From Lasioglossum baleicum (taxonomy: Eukaryota > Arthropoda > Insecta > Hymenoptera > Halictidae): DNA of 64,000 nt. Under the pieces are notes generated by a model. It saw only the letters and a list, made by a program, of their open reading frames with translations, did no database searches and had not been told where the DNA came from. Position 1 is the stretch's first letter. Each line of letters starts with the position of its first letter. This document shows, in pieces, positions 51,752 through 64,000 of the stretch. The translations under genes were made by a program, and so were the position numbers. The stretch covers positions 34,912 through 98,911 of the forward strand of contig NW_027469574.1 of NCBI RefSeq assembly GCF_051020765.1. Reading direction: 5' to 3'.

Positions 51752-54700
51752 TAGAAGCCGTTCGAATCACAAAGAAGGCGGTAAGTTTCTCGTATGGTTT
51801 GACGTTCGATCTTGTTATTCATAATGAAATGATGGACCCCGCCACTGAAATGAATACTAATTACTTTCTCTGAACCGAAGTTACACTCTCGATACAGCGG
51901 GATATTTTTTTGGAGGGTATGGTCTTCGGTCAAGCGTCTGACTTTAAATCAATTGGTATCGTTCTTAAACGGTTTGACACTCTATTTTAATATGCAAACC
52001 ATGAAATAAGGTGCCTACAGCCAACACTCTTCAGCGGGCATACTCCCGGAATACCACGTTTGACTGACGGAACCACAGGATATGTGAAGCTATTGACGCA
52101 GACATTCGTATCTCACACAAGCTGGCAATGTTTTTGAGCGGTCTGGCCCTCTATTTTCTAATTTATATATGAAATTATGGTGCCCTTCACTGCAATGTTT
52201 ACTAATTTGCATCACTAATCACGTAGCTATACTCTCGATACGGGGGGTTAGCATCACGGAAGGTAAGGTATTCGGTAAAATGAACAACTTTATGCGAATT
52301 GGTAATGATCTCCAACGGCTTGACCTGAAGTAAGGTGTCAATTGCCAATAGTACAGTGAGGATTTACTCCTGGAATACCTGTTATGTCTCTCTGTAGCAC
52401 AGGATATGTGAAGCTATTGGGTTTGCTGTTCGATTATCATAGAAGGTGGTTACGGTCCCGAACTGTTATACACTCTACCTTCTAATTCACACATGAAACT
52501 TAGATGCCGTCTCTTAAATGAGTATGAATGTGTTTCTCCAAACACGACGTTATAATCTTGCGGGTTAGCTTTTCGGAGGATAAGGACTTCTGTAGAACGT
52601 TTGCCTTTATATCAAATGGTATGGTTCTCAAATGGTTTGACGCCTTATTTTAATATTCAAACCGCGAATCAAGGTGTCTATTACCACCAATGTTCATCTG
52701 ATTTACTCCCAGGATACCTAGTTATGTCTCGGACCCACAGGATACATCATATGTAGTATGTCATAAAGAAGGGTGTATCGTTCTGGAACGGTTCTCCTCT
52801 CGATCTTCTCATTCATGCATGAGGTTAAGGTCCCGGTCTCTAAAATGTATAAAAATTTGCTTCTCTGAACACGAAGGTATACTCTCGATACAGCGGGCTA
52901 ACTTCACGGAATGTAAGGCCTTCTGTAAAAGGTTTGACTCTGTACAAATACGTAACCTTCTTCCACGGTTTGACGCTCTACTCTATTATTCAATCCGTGA
53001 ATTATGGTGTCCATTGCCAATACTGTTCAGGGGATTTGATCCAGGTATACCTGGTTCGATTTTCGCTATCGCAGTATAGGTGAAGCAATTGATGTAGCCG
53101 ATCGACTCACAAAGAGGATGGAATCATTCTCATACGGATTTACACTCGATCTTCTAAATGATACACCAAGCAAAGGTGCCCGTCATTGAAACGAATAATA
53201 ATTTCTAGTTCTGAAAACGAAGTTATACTATAGATGAAGCTGGTGACGTTCGCGGATGGAATGACCTGATGTAAAACGTTTTACTTTATGCTAATTAGTG
53301 ACGCTCTCAAACGGACTGACTATCTACTTTAATATTCATACCGTGAATTAAGGTGTCAATTGCCAATACAGCGCAAGGGAATTTACTCCCGGAGTAACTG
53401 GTTTGATTCTCGGTATCGCAGGATAGATGATGCTATTCACGTACGAGTGCGACTCACAAAGAAGGTTGATGTGTTCCTGGATGGTTTGTCTCTGGATCTT
53501 CATGTTCAAACATGAAATTAAGGGACTCGTTACCAAAATGAATTGCAATACTATTCTCTGAACAGCAAGATTTACTCTTGATTCAGAGGGTCGATTTCTC
53601 GGAAGGAAAGACCTTCGGTAATATGTTTGACACAATGCCAATAAGTTACGTTCTACAACGGTTTGACTCTGTATGTTAATATTTATATCGTGATCTGTGG
53701 TGGTTATTGCCAATACTGTACAGCGGATTTACCCCTGGGATACCGGGTTTGATCCTCGGAATTACAGGAAAGGGTGTAGCTATTGACTTATCTGTTCGAC
53801 TCCCAAAGAATGTGGGATCGTTCTCGAACGGATTGACTTTCGATTATTCTATTCATACATGAAAAAAGGTGTCCGTCTGCTAAAGTGCTTACTAATTTCA
53901 TGCCGTGAGCACTAAGCATCACACTCGCTGCAGCTGGATAGGTTCAAGGGAGGAAAGGTATTCGATAATAAAAATGACTTTATACCAATTGGTAATGCTC
54001 TCCGATGGATTGACCTTCTACTGTAATATTCATACGGCGAATTATGGTGTCTATTGCCAATACTCTTCGCCGTACTAACTCCTCGAGTACCAGGCTTCAC
54101 TCTCGGAATCAAAAGATAGGTGAATCTGTTGAATAAGCCGTTCGACACTCAAAGAAGGTGGTAGTGTACGCGAACGGTTTTTCACTAGAACTTCTAAATC
54201 ATACATGAAATTACTACTCGCGACACTAGGATGTATACTAATCTGTTTCACTCAACGCGAATTTATTTTTTCGGTGCAACGGGTGAGGTTCACGGCGGGT
54301 CAGGCCATCTGTGAAAAGTTTGACTCTATACAAACGGATATCGTTCTACAGCGGTTGGACTCTGTACATTAATATTCTAGCCGCAAATTGTGGTGTCTAT
54401 TGCCGATACTGCTCTACGGATTTACTCCGGTAGTTTCTGGTATGACTATTGGAACCACAGTGTTTGTGAAGCTATTTACATAGGCGTTCTAATATCAAAG
54501 GAAGTGCTTATGCTATCAAATAGTGTGACACTCGATCTTCTAATTCATAATGAAATTATGATTCCCGTCACCAATATTATTACTAATTTGATCCTTAGAT
54601 CACGAAGTTATACTCTTTATAGTGTGGGATAGCCTCACCGAAGCTAAGGCTTTCTGTACGAAATTTAACTCTATAGCAGTTGGTTACATTCAATAGCGGT

Positions 54701-57700
54701 TTGACGCTCTGCTTTACTATTCAATCCGTGAATTAAGGTGTCTCATGACAATATTGTTCAGCGGATTTACTACAATAATACCTGAATTGACTCCCGGAAT
54801 CACTAGAAACGTGCAGCTATTAACTTCGCCGTTCGCCTCTCTATGAAGGTGGTAACGCTCTCGACCGGTTTGACACTCGACCTCCTAATTCATTCATGAA
54901 ATTATGGTACTCGTCACTAAAATGTATTCTAGTCCGTACCTTTGAACACGGTGTTATACTACCGATCGAGAGGGTTAGTTTCTCGGGGGATAAGGCAATC
55001 TGTAAGAAGTTTGACCCTACACATAAATGGAATGTCAAGCAAAGTCTTGACGATAGACTGTACTATTCATGCCGTGAATTCAGGTGTCTATTGGTAATCC
55101 TGTTCAGCGGCTCTAATCCAGGAATAGCTGGTTTGACACTCCGAATCAGTGGATAGGTGAAGCTATTGACATTGCCGTTCGAATCTCAGTGTGGGTGGTA
55201 AGGTTCATGAACGGTTAGACCGTCAGCCTTCTATTTCATACGTGAAATTACTGTGCCTATCACTTAAATATATTCTTATGTATTTCTATATCCTGGAAGT
55301 CATACTCTCGATACTGTAGGTTATGTTCTCGGAATGTAAGACCTTCGGTAGGAGGCATGAATCAATACAAATAGGTAACGTTCTATAACTGTTTGACGGT
55401 CTGCCCTAACATTTATACCATGAAATATGCTGTATGATGTCAATGCAGTACAGCGGATTTACTGTCGGAATTCTTGCTTTGACGTTCGGAATCACATGAC
55501 AGGAGCAGCTATTTACTTAGCTGTTCGACTCGCAACGAAGGTGGTAACTATCTCGAACGGTTTGACACTCGATCTCCTTTTTCACACATGAAGTTAAGGT
55601 GACCGTGACTGAAAGCAATAACAATTTGATTCTCTGAACCCGAAGTTATAATCGAGATGACGCGGGGTGAGCGTCGCGGATGGTGTGGCATTGGGTGAAT
55701 GGTTTGTTATTATTCAAATTGGTAACGCTCTCAACCGCGCTATGCGATAATAATCAAACCGACGAATAAGGTGTCCATTGTTAATTCTGCTCAGCGGATA
55801 TACTCCCGGCATATCTGGTTTGACTCTCGAATCACAGGATAGGTGAAGCTACTGACACAGCCATTCGACTTTCAGCGAACCTGATAAAGCACTGGATCGC
55901 CATGATACGTTATCTTCTGATCCATGCACGAAATTACGGTGTCAGTGTCGGAAATCTATACTAATGTGTTTCTCTGGACATGAAGTTATTCGTTACCAAT
56001 TCGTAACGCTCTCACGCCGCTTCACGCTCTACATAAACATTCAAACGATGAATTATAGTGTCGATTAGCAATAATATTCAGCGGGATTACTCCGGTAATA
56101 CCTGGTTCGACTCTCGGAATCACAGGATAGGTGTAGCTATTGACTTAGAAGTTCGTCTCAAAATGAAGGTGCTGACGTTCCCGAAGCGTTTGACCCTCGA
56201 TCTTGTATATCGTACATGAAGTTAAGGTGCTCGATACTAAGAAGTATAATAATTTGCATCTCTGAGCACGTGGCCGTACCCTCGATTGAGCGCGTTAGCT
56301 TCGAGTAAGCTTAGGCATTCTATATAGAGTTCTTCCACGGCATGATTCTCTACATTATTATTCATACTGCGCAGTAGGGTATCTAGTGCAATACTGTGCA
56401 GCCGATTTACTCCCGAAATACCTTGTTTGACTCTCGGAATCATAGGATTCGTGAAGCTATTGTCTGAACCATCGTATTCTCAAATATGCTCGTAATGGTC
56501 TCGAACGGTTTGACACTCGATATCCTAATTCATACATGAATTTAAGGTGGCATCACTAACATGTATTCTGATGTGTTTCTCTAACACCATGCTATAATCC
56601 CGATGCGGCGGGTTAGCGTCTCCGAAGGTAAGGGTAACGGTTAAGTCGTTGACTTTATAGCAAATGGCAATGCTGTCAAATATATTGACCCCCAAATTTA
56701 ATATTCAAACCGTGAATTATGGAGACTATTGCCAATAATGTTCAGCGGATTTACACCTGGAATACCAGGTTTGACTCTCGGCATCGCAGCATGGGTGATG
56801 CTATTGACATAGCCGTTCATCTCTCACAGAATGTGGTGCCTTTCACGTACGGTTTGACCCCGATTTCTTATTGATAATGAAAATTAAGGTTCCCGTCACT
56901 GAAATGGACTCCAATTGCTTTCTCTGTAGCCGAAGTTATACTCTCGATCCATCGTGTTAATATTTCGAAGGGTATGATATTCTGTAAATGGTTTGACTTT
57001 ATTCTCATCGGCAATGTTTTCCGACGGTTTGACTCTATACAATAATATTCATACCGCGAATTAAGGTGTCTATTGCAAATACTGACCAGCGGATATACAC
57101 CCGGAGTGACTGGTTTGACTCTCGGTATCACATGACAGTTGAAGGTATTGACGACGCTGTGCCACTCTCAAAGGAGGTGGTTACGTTCTCGAACGGTTTG
57201 ACTTTCGATTCTGCTGCGCATAGAAGAAAGCAATGTGTCCCTCTGTTATAATATCTACTAAAATGTTTCCGTCATTACCATGCAAGGCATTACCTAATGC
57301 GGGTTAGGTTCTCGGAGGGTAAGGTATGCGGTAAAAAGTTTAACTTCATACTAATATGTAACGTTCTAGAACCGTTTGACTGTGTACTTCAATATTTGTT
57401 CCGTGAATTAGGGTGTCTAATGCTCTCTAATGCCCGCTATTCCCGGAATACCTGGTTTGACTCTCGGAATCAATGGATAGGTAATGCTATTTTCTAAGAA
57501 GTGCGACTCCCTAAGAAGCTGGTAACGTTCTCTCACGATTTGACCCCGATATTCCTATGTATGCATGAAAATAATGTGTCCGTCTGCTAAAATGTCTAAT
57601 GTTTTGAAAATGTGTAAACTAAGGAGCACAGTCTCTGCTGCAGGTTGGGATCGTGGAAGGTATCGTATTGGTTAAGAGGAATGATGTTCCACCAATTGGT

Positions 57701-60700
57701 AATGTTCTACGGCGTTCGGACTCTCGACCTTAATAATCATGTCGTTATGTAAGGTGTCTATTGCCAATGCTGCTTAGTGGATTTAATTCCGGAATACCGT
57801 GTTTGAGTCTCGGAAAGACAGAATGGGTGTATCTACTGACATAGCCGTTCGTGTCTCTCTGAAGGTGGAAAAGTACCCGAACGGTTGGAAACTCGACCTT
57901 CTTTTTCATAATGATATTAAGATCCCAGATACTAAGATGATTATTAATTTGATCCTCTGAACACGAAGTTGTTCTCTCGATTCGGCGGGTAATCTTCTCG
58001 ACGGGTACGGTATTCTGTAAAAGGATTGACTTTATACGAATTGGTAATGGTCTCCAACGGTTTGGCTCACTACATTAATATTCATGCCGTGAATTATGGT
58101 GTGATTTGCCAATGCTCTTCAGCCTATTTCCTCCCGGACTACCTGATTTGACTCACAGAATCACAGGATAGGTATAGCTATTGACATAGCCGTTTGAACA
58201 TCAAAGAGGGTGGTAAAGTTCTCGAACTCTTGGGCACACGATCTTCTAATTTATACACGACGTTGCGGTGCCCGTCCCACAAATGGATACTAACTTCTTT
58301 CTCTGAACAGGAAGTAATACTCTGGATGAAGGTGGAGAGGCTCACGGAAGGTAAGGACTTCGGTTAATAGTTTTTACACTACGCCAATAGCTAATGTGCT
58401 ACAACGGTTTGACTGTTTACTTTAATATTCATGCCCTGAAGTAGCGTGCCTACCGTCCATACTGAAAAGCTGATCTTCTCGCGGAATACCTGATTTGACT
58501 ATCAGGATCAGAGGATAGGTGTAGCTATTGACTTAGCCGTTCGATCCTCAATGATGGTGGTAACGATCTGGAACTGTTTAACCCTCAATCTTCTATTTCA
58601 TTCATGAAATTAAGGTGCACGGCCCAAAAATGCATTCTAACATGCTTCTCAACACACGACATAATACTCTCTATACAGCAGGATACCTTCTCAGAAGGTA
58701 CCGCCTTCGGGGAAAAGTTAGACTCTATACCAATTGGTGACGCTCTCATATGGAGTGACGCTCTACTTTAATATTAAAACCGTAAATTAAGGCATATGAT
58801 ACCAATACTGTTCTGCAGATTTACTGCCGGAACATCTGGTTTGACCTTCGAAATCACCGCATAGGTGTTGGTATTCACTTAGCCGTTCACCTCTCAAGGA
58901 TGGTGGGAACGATCTCGAACGTGTTTGACTCTCGATTTTGCTATACCTACATGAATGTAATGTGCCCGACTGTTAAACAATTTTCTATTTTCTTACTGTG
59001 TATGGTAAACAAGGCACTCCCTACAGCGGGTTGAGCTTCTCGGAGGGTAAATCCTTCTGTAAAGTGATTGTCGCTATACCAATAGCGATCAATTAACAAC
59101 GGCATGACTCTGCACTGTAGAATATATACCGCGACGTAGGTCATCTAATGCCAATACTGTTCACTGGATTTGCTCTCGGAATAACAGGTTTGACACTCTA
59201 AATTCAAACATAGGTTAAGCTATTGACTTACCCGTTCGAATCTCCATTAAGTTGCAAACGTTCTCGCTCGGTTTGTCCCTCGACCTTCTGATTCGTGGAT
59301 GAAATTCAGTTGCCCGTCACTGAAATTTATACTATTTTGCATAACTGACCACAAAGTTCTACAGTTGATACTGGGGGTTAGTTTCTCGGAAGGTACGGCC
59401 TGTGGTGAAAAGCTTGACTCTATTCGAATAGGTAACGTTCTACAATGATGTGACGTGTGACATTAATATTCAAACCGTGAAGTAATGTGTCGGATGCCAA
59501 TGCCTTTCAGTGGTTGTACTCATGGAATGCCTGGTTTGACTCACGGAGTCCCAGTATAGATTAAGATACAGACTTAATCTTTCGACTCACGCAGAAGGTG
59601 GTAACGTCTCCGAACGGTTTGACAAACGATGTCATAATTCATTCATGAAATTAGGGCGCCCGTTACTGAAATGAATACTGATTTGCTTCTCCGAACATGA
59701 AGTTGGACTGACCATACGGGGGGTTAGCATCTCGGCAGGTAAGGCCTTCGGTGAAATGATAGACCCTATACAAATAGGTAAGGTTGTGCAACTGTGCGAC
59801 CATGAACTTTAATATTAATAATGGGATATGGGGATTTTAATGCAAATACCGTACTGCGGATATACACCACGAATGCGTGGTTTTACTGTTGGAATTACAG
59901 GATGGGTGAAGCTGTTGAATTTGCCGTTCTGATCACAAAGATGGAGGTACAGTTCTCGATCCGCATAACCCGCTACCATCAAATTCATACGTGAAGTTAT
60001 GGTGCCCGTCACTGAAATCAATAGTAATTTCTTTCTCTGAACACGAAGATATACTCCCATGAAGGGGGAGCTGTTCGCGGATGGTAAGGTCTTCGGTAAA
60101 ACGTTTGATATAATAGCAATAGATAACGTTCTCAAACGGTGTGACCCATTATTTTAATTATCAAACTGCAAATTAAGGTGTCAATTTCCGATACAATATA
60201 GCGGATTTACTCCTGGAATGCCTGGTTTTACTCTCGGAATTCCAGGATATGTGAGGCTACTGATATAGCCGTTCGATTCACAACGAAGGTGGTCAATTTC
60301 CCGAGCCGTTTGACACTCGACCTTCTAATTCATATATGAAGTTAACGAGAACGTCACTAAAATCTTTACTAATTTGCTTCTCTGGACACAAAGTTATACA
60401 CTCCATTCAGCGGGTTAGTTTCACGGAGGGTACGACCGTCGGTGAAAGGTTTTACTTTATATGAACACGTAACGTCCTTCAACGGTTTGACTCAGTAATT
60501 TGATTTTAAAACTCGGAATTACGCTGCCTATTGCCAATACTTCTTAGCGGATATACTCCCAGCACAGCTGTATTGACTCTCGGTATCGCAGGATAGGTGT
60601 CGCACTTGACTTAGCTGTGCGACCGACAGGAGGGGTGGTATGTTCTCCAACGGATTGACTCTCGATATTCTTATTCATACAAGAAGTGACAGTGCCAGGC

Positions 60701-63700
60701 ACTATGCGAAATAATAGTATGTTTCTGTAAAGACCAATGTATACTATCGATACCTCGGGAAAGGTTGTCGCAGGGTGAGGTCTTTGACAAAACGTTTGTA
60801 TTATACCAACTGGTAACGTTCTCAAGCGGTTTGGGGCTCCACATTAATATTCAAACCAGGAATTAAGATGTCTATTGCCAATACACTCCAATGGCTTTCC
60901 CCCCTGAATACCTGCTTTGACTCTCGCAATTGCAAGATAACTGAATCTATTGACTTAGCCGTTCGTGCGGCACGTAAGGTGCGGTCGTCCTCGGTGTGTT
61001 TGACCCTCGATCTTCTAATTCATACATGAAATTATGGTGATGTCACTAAATTGTACACAAATATGTTTCCCTAAACACATAGCAATACCCTAGATACGTC
61101 GGGTTACCTTCTCGGAAGGTAAGGCATTCGGTAATACGTTTGACTTCATAGCAATTAGTTACGTTCCCATACGGTGTTACGCTATATTTTAATATTCGTT
61201 CCTCGAATTTAGGTAACTATTGGTAATGCTCTGCAGCGCATTTACCTTCAGATTACCTGGTTAGACTCTCGCAAACATAGGGTACGTCGAGCTAATGCCT
61301 TATCCGCTCGACTTTCAAAGGTGGTGGAAACGTTCTCGAACGGTTTGACCATCGATGGTCTCATTCACTTGAAGTTAACGTGCCGACACTGATATGATTA
61401 CTAATTTCATTCTCTGATCACAATGTTATACTCTCGATTCTTCGCGTTAGACATTCGGAGGGTAAGGTCATGGGTACGAATTTTGACTCTATACCAATGG
61501 TTAACGATCTGAAATTGTTTGGAGCTCAACTTTAATATACAAACCATGACATAAGGTGTCAAGTGCCAATAGAGTTCAGCGGATTTATTTCCGGAATACC
61601 AGGTTTAACTTTCGGAATCACAGGATTGCTGAAGCTATGGACTTAGGCGTCCGAAACTCAAGGATGGTGGTAGCGCTCGGGAACGGTTTGACTGTCGATT
61701 TTCCTATTTAAACGTGAAAATAGTGTGTCCGCCTGTTAAAATGTCAACTCATTTGTTCCTGTGAATGTTACGCAAGACAATAGCTACAGACGGCTGGGTT
61801 CTCGGATGGCAAATCATTGGGTAGAATTATTGACTTTATAACAATTGGTAATACTGCCCTTCGGCTTAACTCTCTACTTTAATTTCATACCGTGAGTTAA
61901 CGAGTGTATTGCCAACAGTGTTAATCAAATTTACTCCAGGATGACCTGGTTTGACTCTTGGAATCGCAGGATACGTGAAGTTATTGACTTGGCCGGTGGT
62001 CCCACACAGAAGGTGGTATCGTTCTCGAATCGTTCAACACTCCATCTACTAATTCATAGATAAATTAACAGGTGCCCGTAACTGAAGTGGAGACTAGTTT
62101 TCTCCTCTAGGCACGAGGTTATTCTCCCGATACAGCGGGCTAGCTTTTCGTGGCGTAAGGTCTTCGGTAAAACGATTAACGATATTGATATTGGTAACGT
62201 TCTATAATGATTTGACGGTCTTGATTGAGATTCTAACCGTGAGTTGAGGTGTCTGTTGCTAATACTGTTCAGCGGATTTACTCCAGTAATGCCTGGTTTG
62301 AATCTCAGAATCTCAGCATTGGTGAAGTTATACACTTAGCGGTTCGTCTCTCACAGAAGGTGGCAACGATCGAGTGACTTGACCATCGATTTTCTAATTC
62401 ACTTGAAGTTAACGTGCCGAAACTGAAACGAATACAAATTTCTTACTCTGAACACGAACATAAACTCTCTATGAAAGCGCCGAGGTTCTCGAAAGGTCTG
62501 GCCCTCGATTTTCTAATTCATACACGTAATTAAGGTGCCCGTCACTGAAATGTATACTGATTTGTTTCTCTGAACACGAAGTTAGATTCCCGATACAGCG
62601 GATTAACTTCGCGGACGGTAAGGCCATCAGTAAAATGTTTGACCATATACCAATAAGTATCGCTCTATATCAGTTTGGCTCTGTACCTTAATATCTATAG
62701 CCCGAAATATGGAGTCCAATGCCAACGATGTACTGTGAACTTACTCCAAGAATACCTTGCTTGGCGCTAGGAATCACAGGTTGAGTGAAGCTACTGACTT
62801 AGCCGTTCGATTTCCAAAGAAGTTTGTATCGTTCTCGAACGGTTTGACACTCGATCTTCGAATTCATACCTGAAATTAAGTCGGGCGTCTTTAAAATGTA
62901 TGCTAGTTTGTTTCTCTGGAGAAGAAGTAATACTCCCCATACAGCGGAATCGGTTCTCTGAAGATAAGGCATTTGGAAAATAATTTGACTCCATATCAAT
63001 AGGTAACGTTCTACAGCGTTTTCACGTTCAGCTTTAATACTCAAACCGAGGAAGAAGGTGTCAATTGCCAATACTTTTCAGCGTAGTATCTCACGGGATA
63101 CCTGGTTGGACACTCGAAAACACAGCAAACGTGATACCGTCGACTCAGCCGTTCGACGCTAAATGCGGGTGGTAACGTCCTCGAACGGCTTGAGCCTCGA
63201 CGTTGCATACCAAACGTGAATTTAAGGTGACATCACTAAATTCTATACTAATATGTTTTCCTGAACAAGAAGCTATACCCTCGATTCAGTGGGTCAGATA
63301 CGGGATTCGGTAAAGCGTTTGACTTTGTGGCAACTGTAACTTTCTCACACGGTGTGACGCTCTATTTTAATAATCAATCTCCGAATTAAGGAATCTAGTG
63401 CCAATAATGTACAGTGCATTTACTGCCGGAATATATGGTTTGACTTTCGGAATCACGGGATGTATGAAACAATTCACATACCAGTTCGTATCTCAAAGAT
63501 GGTGGGAACGTTATCGATCGGTATGACCCTCGATTTTCTAATGCATACATGATGCTAACGTTACTCGTTATTTTCTCGGAGGGTATTGCCTTCGGTGAAG
63601 CATTTGACTTTATAGCAATTGGTATCGTTCTCAAACTGTTCCACGATTACTTTAATATTCGACCGTAAACAAAGATGTCTATTGCCACTACTTTTCAGCG

Positions 63701-64000
63701 GAATTACTCCCCGAATACCTGGTTCGACCCTCGGAATTGCTGGATGGGTGAAGCTATTGACTTAGTAGAAGGTAGTAACGTTCTCAAACGGTTTGACGCA
63801 CTACTTTAATGTTCATACCTTGAATTATGGTGTCTATTGCCAATACTGTTCAACATATTTATTCCAAGAATACGTTGTCTGACTGCCGTAATCACAGGAT
63901 AGGTGAAGCCATTGACTTTGCAGTTCGGACCTTATAGAAGGTGGTAAAGGTCCCGAAACGTTTGACCATCAACCTTCTAATTTATACATTGAGCTGAAGT
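51752..64000 (+). repeat. Satellite array, plus orientation, block 9 (continues beyond window)
   Basis: About 35 units lie in plus orientation to the end of the window, the longest run in one orientation. Irregularities include deletions near 55990 and 63563-63568. One whole A half is lost near 63766: B text ending CTATTGACTTAG joins the next B core GTAGTAACGTTCTCAAACGG, leaving two B halves about 155 bp apart. The window ends inside an A half, so the array extends downstream. Confidence 0.92.

Noticed and set aside
1..64000. CRISPR array
   Set aside because: Units are about 346 bp with no unique spacers and no cas genes, and the window is eukaryotic satellite.
1..64000. Telomeric or ribosomal DNA
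   Set aside because: No short G-rich telomere repeats and no conserved rRNA words were seen.

Overview
This window holds no host gene that I can support. It is almost entirely one diverged satellite DNA array, broken by two insertions, and it comes from a eukaryotic nuclear genome. The repeat unit is about 346 bp and is itself a dimer of two related halves. Half A is about 177 bp and half B about 169 bp. The halves share a core around GGTAACGTTCTCRAACGG followed by TTTGAC. For example, one unit runs 41418-41593 (A, 176 bp) and 41594-41763 (B, 170 bp). Copies differ from each other by many scattered substitutions and small indels, so the array looks old and poorly homogenised. The nearly 100 short open frames in the satellite are chance frames; the same peptide fragments recur because the repeat recurs. 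The short frames inside the transposon are pieces of its broken transposase.

Layout, with unit orientation defined by the strand reading GTTTGACTCTCGGAATCACA: plus 1-10211 (with a foreign GC-rich insert at about 2046-2497), minus 10212-13689, plus 13690-25577 (with a piggyBac-type transposon at 21210-23791), minus 25578-34285, plus 34286-37047, minus 37048-38904, plus 38905-47177, minus 47178-51751, plus 51752-64000. There are therefore eight orientation switches. Two of them, near 10212 and 47178, join the same two positions of the repeat and share variants on the flank, which points to a duplicated inversion junction.

The transposon is a degenerate piggyBac superfamily element of about 2.6 kb. 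It sits in the TTAA of a B half-unit, flanked by TTAT on the left and TTAA on the right. Removing it restores the satellite exactly. Its transposase relic keeps an acidic N-terminus, the DDE core and a C-terminal cysteine-rich zinc-binding domain. It is broken by at least two frame changes and several stops, and the first catalytic Asp has become Glu.

The host is most likely an animal, possibly an arthropod, judging from the cysteine-rich-domain piggyBac and the intermediate-length AT-rich satellite; this is a weak inference. The window is best read as pericentromeric or other heterochromatin. The satellite family, the GC-rich insert and the duplicated inversion junction are the parts most likely to be undescribed.
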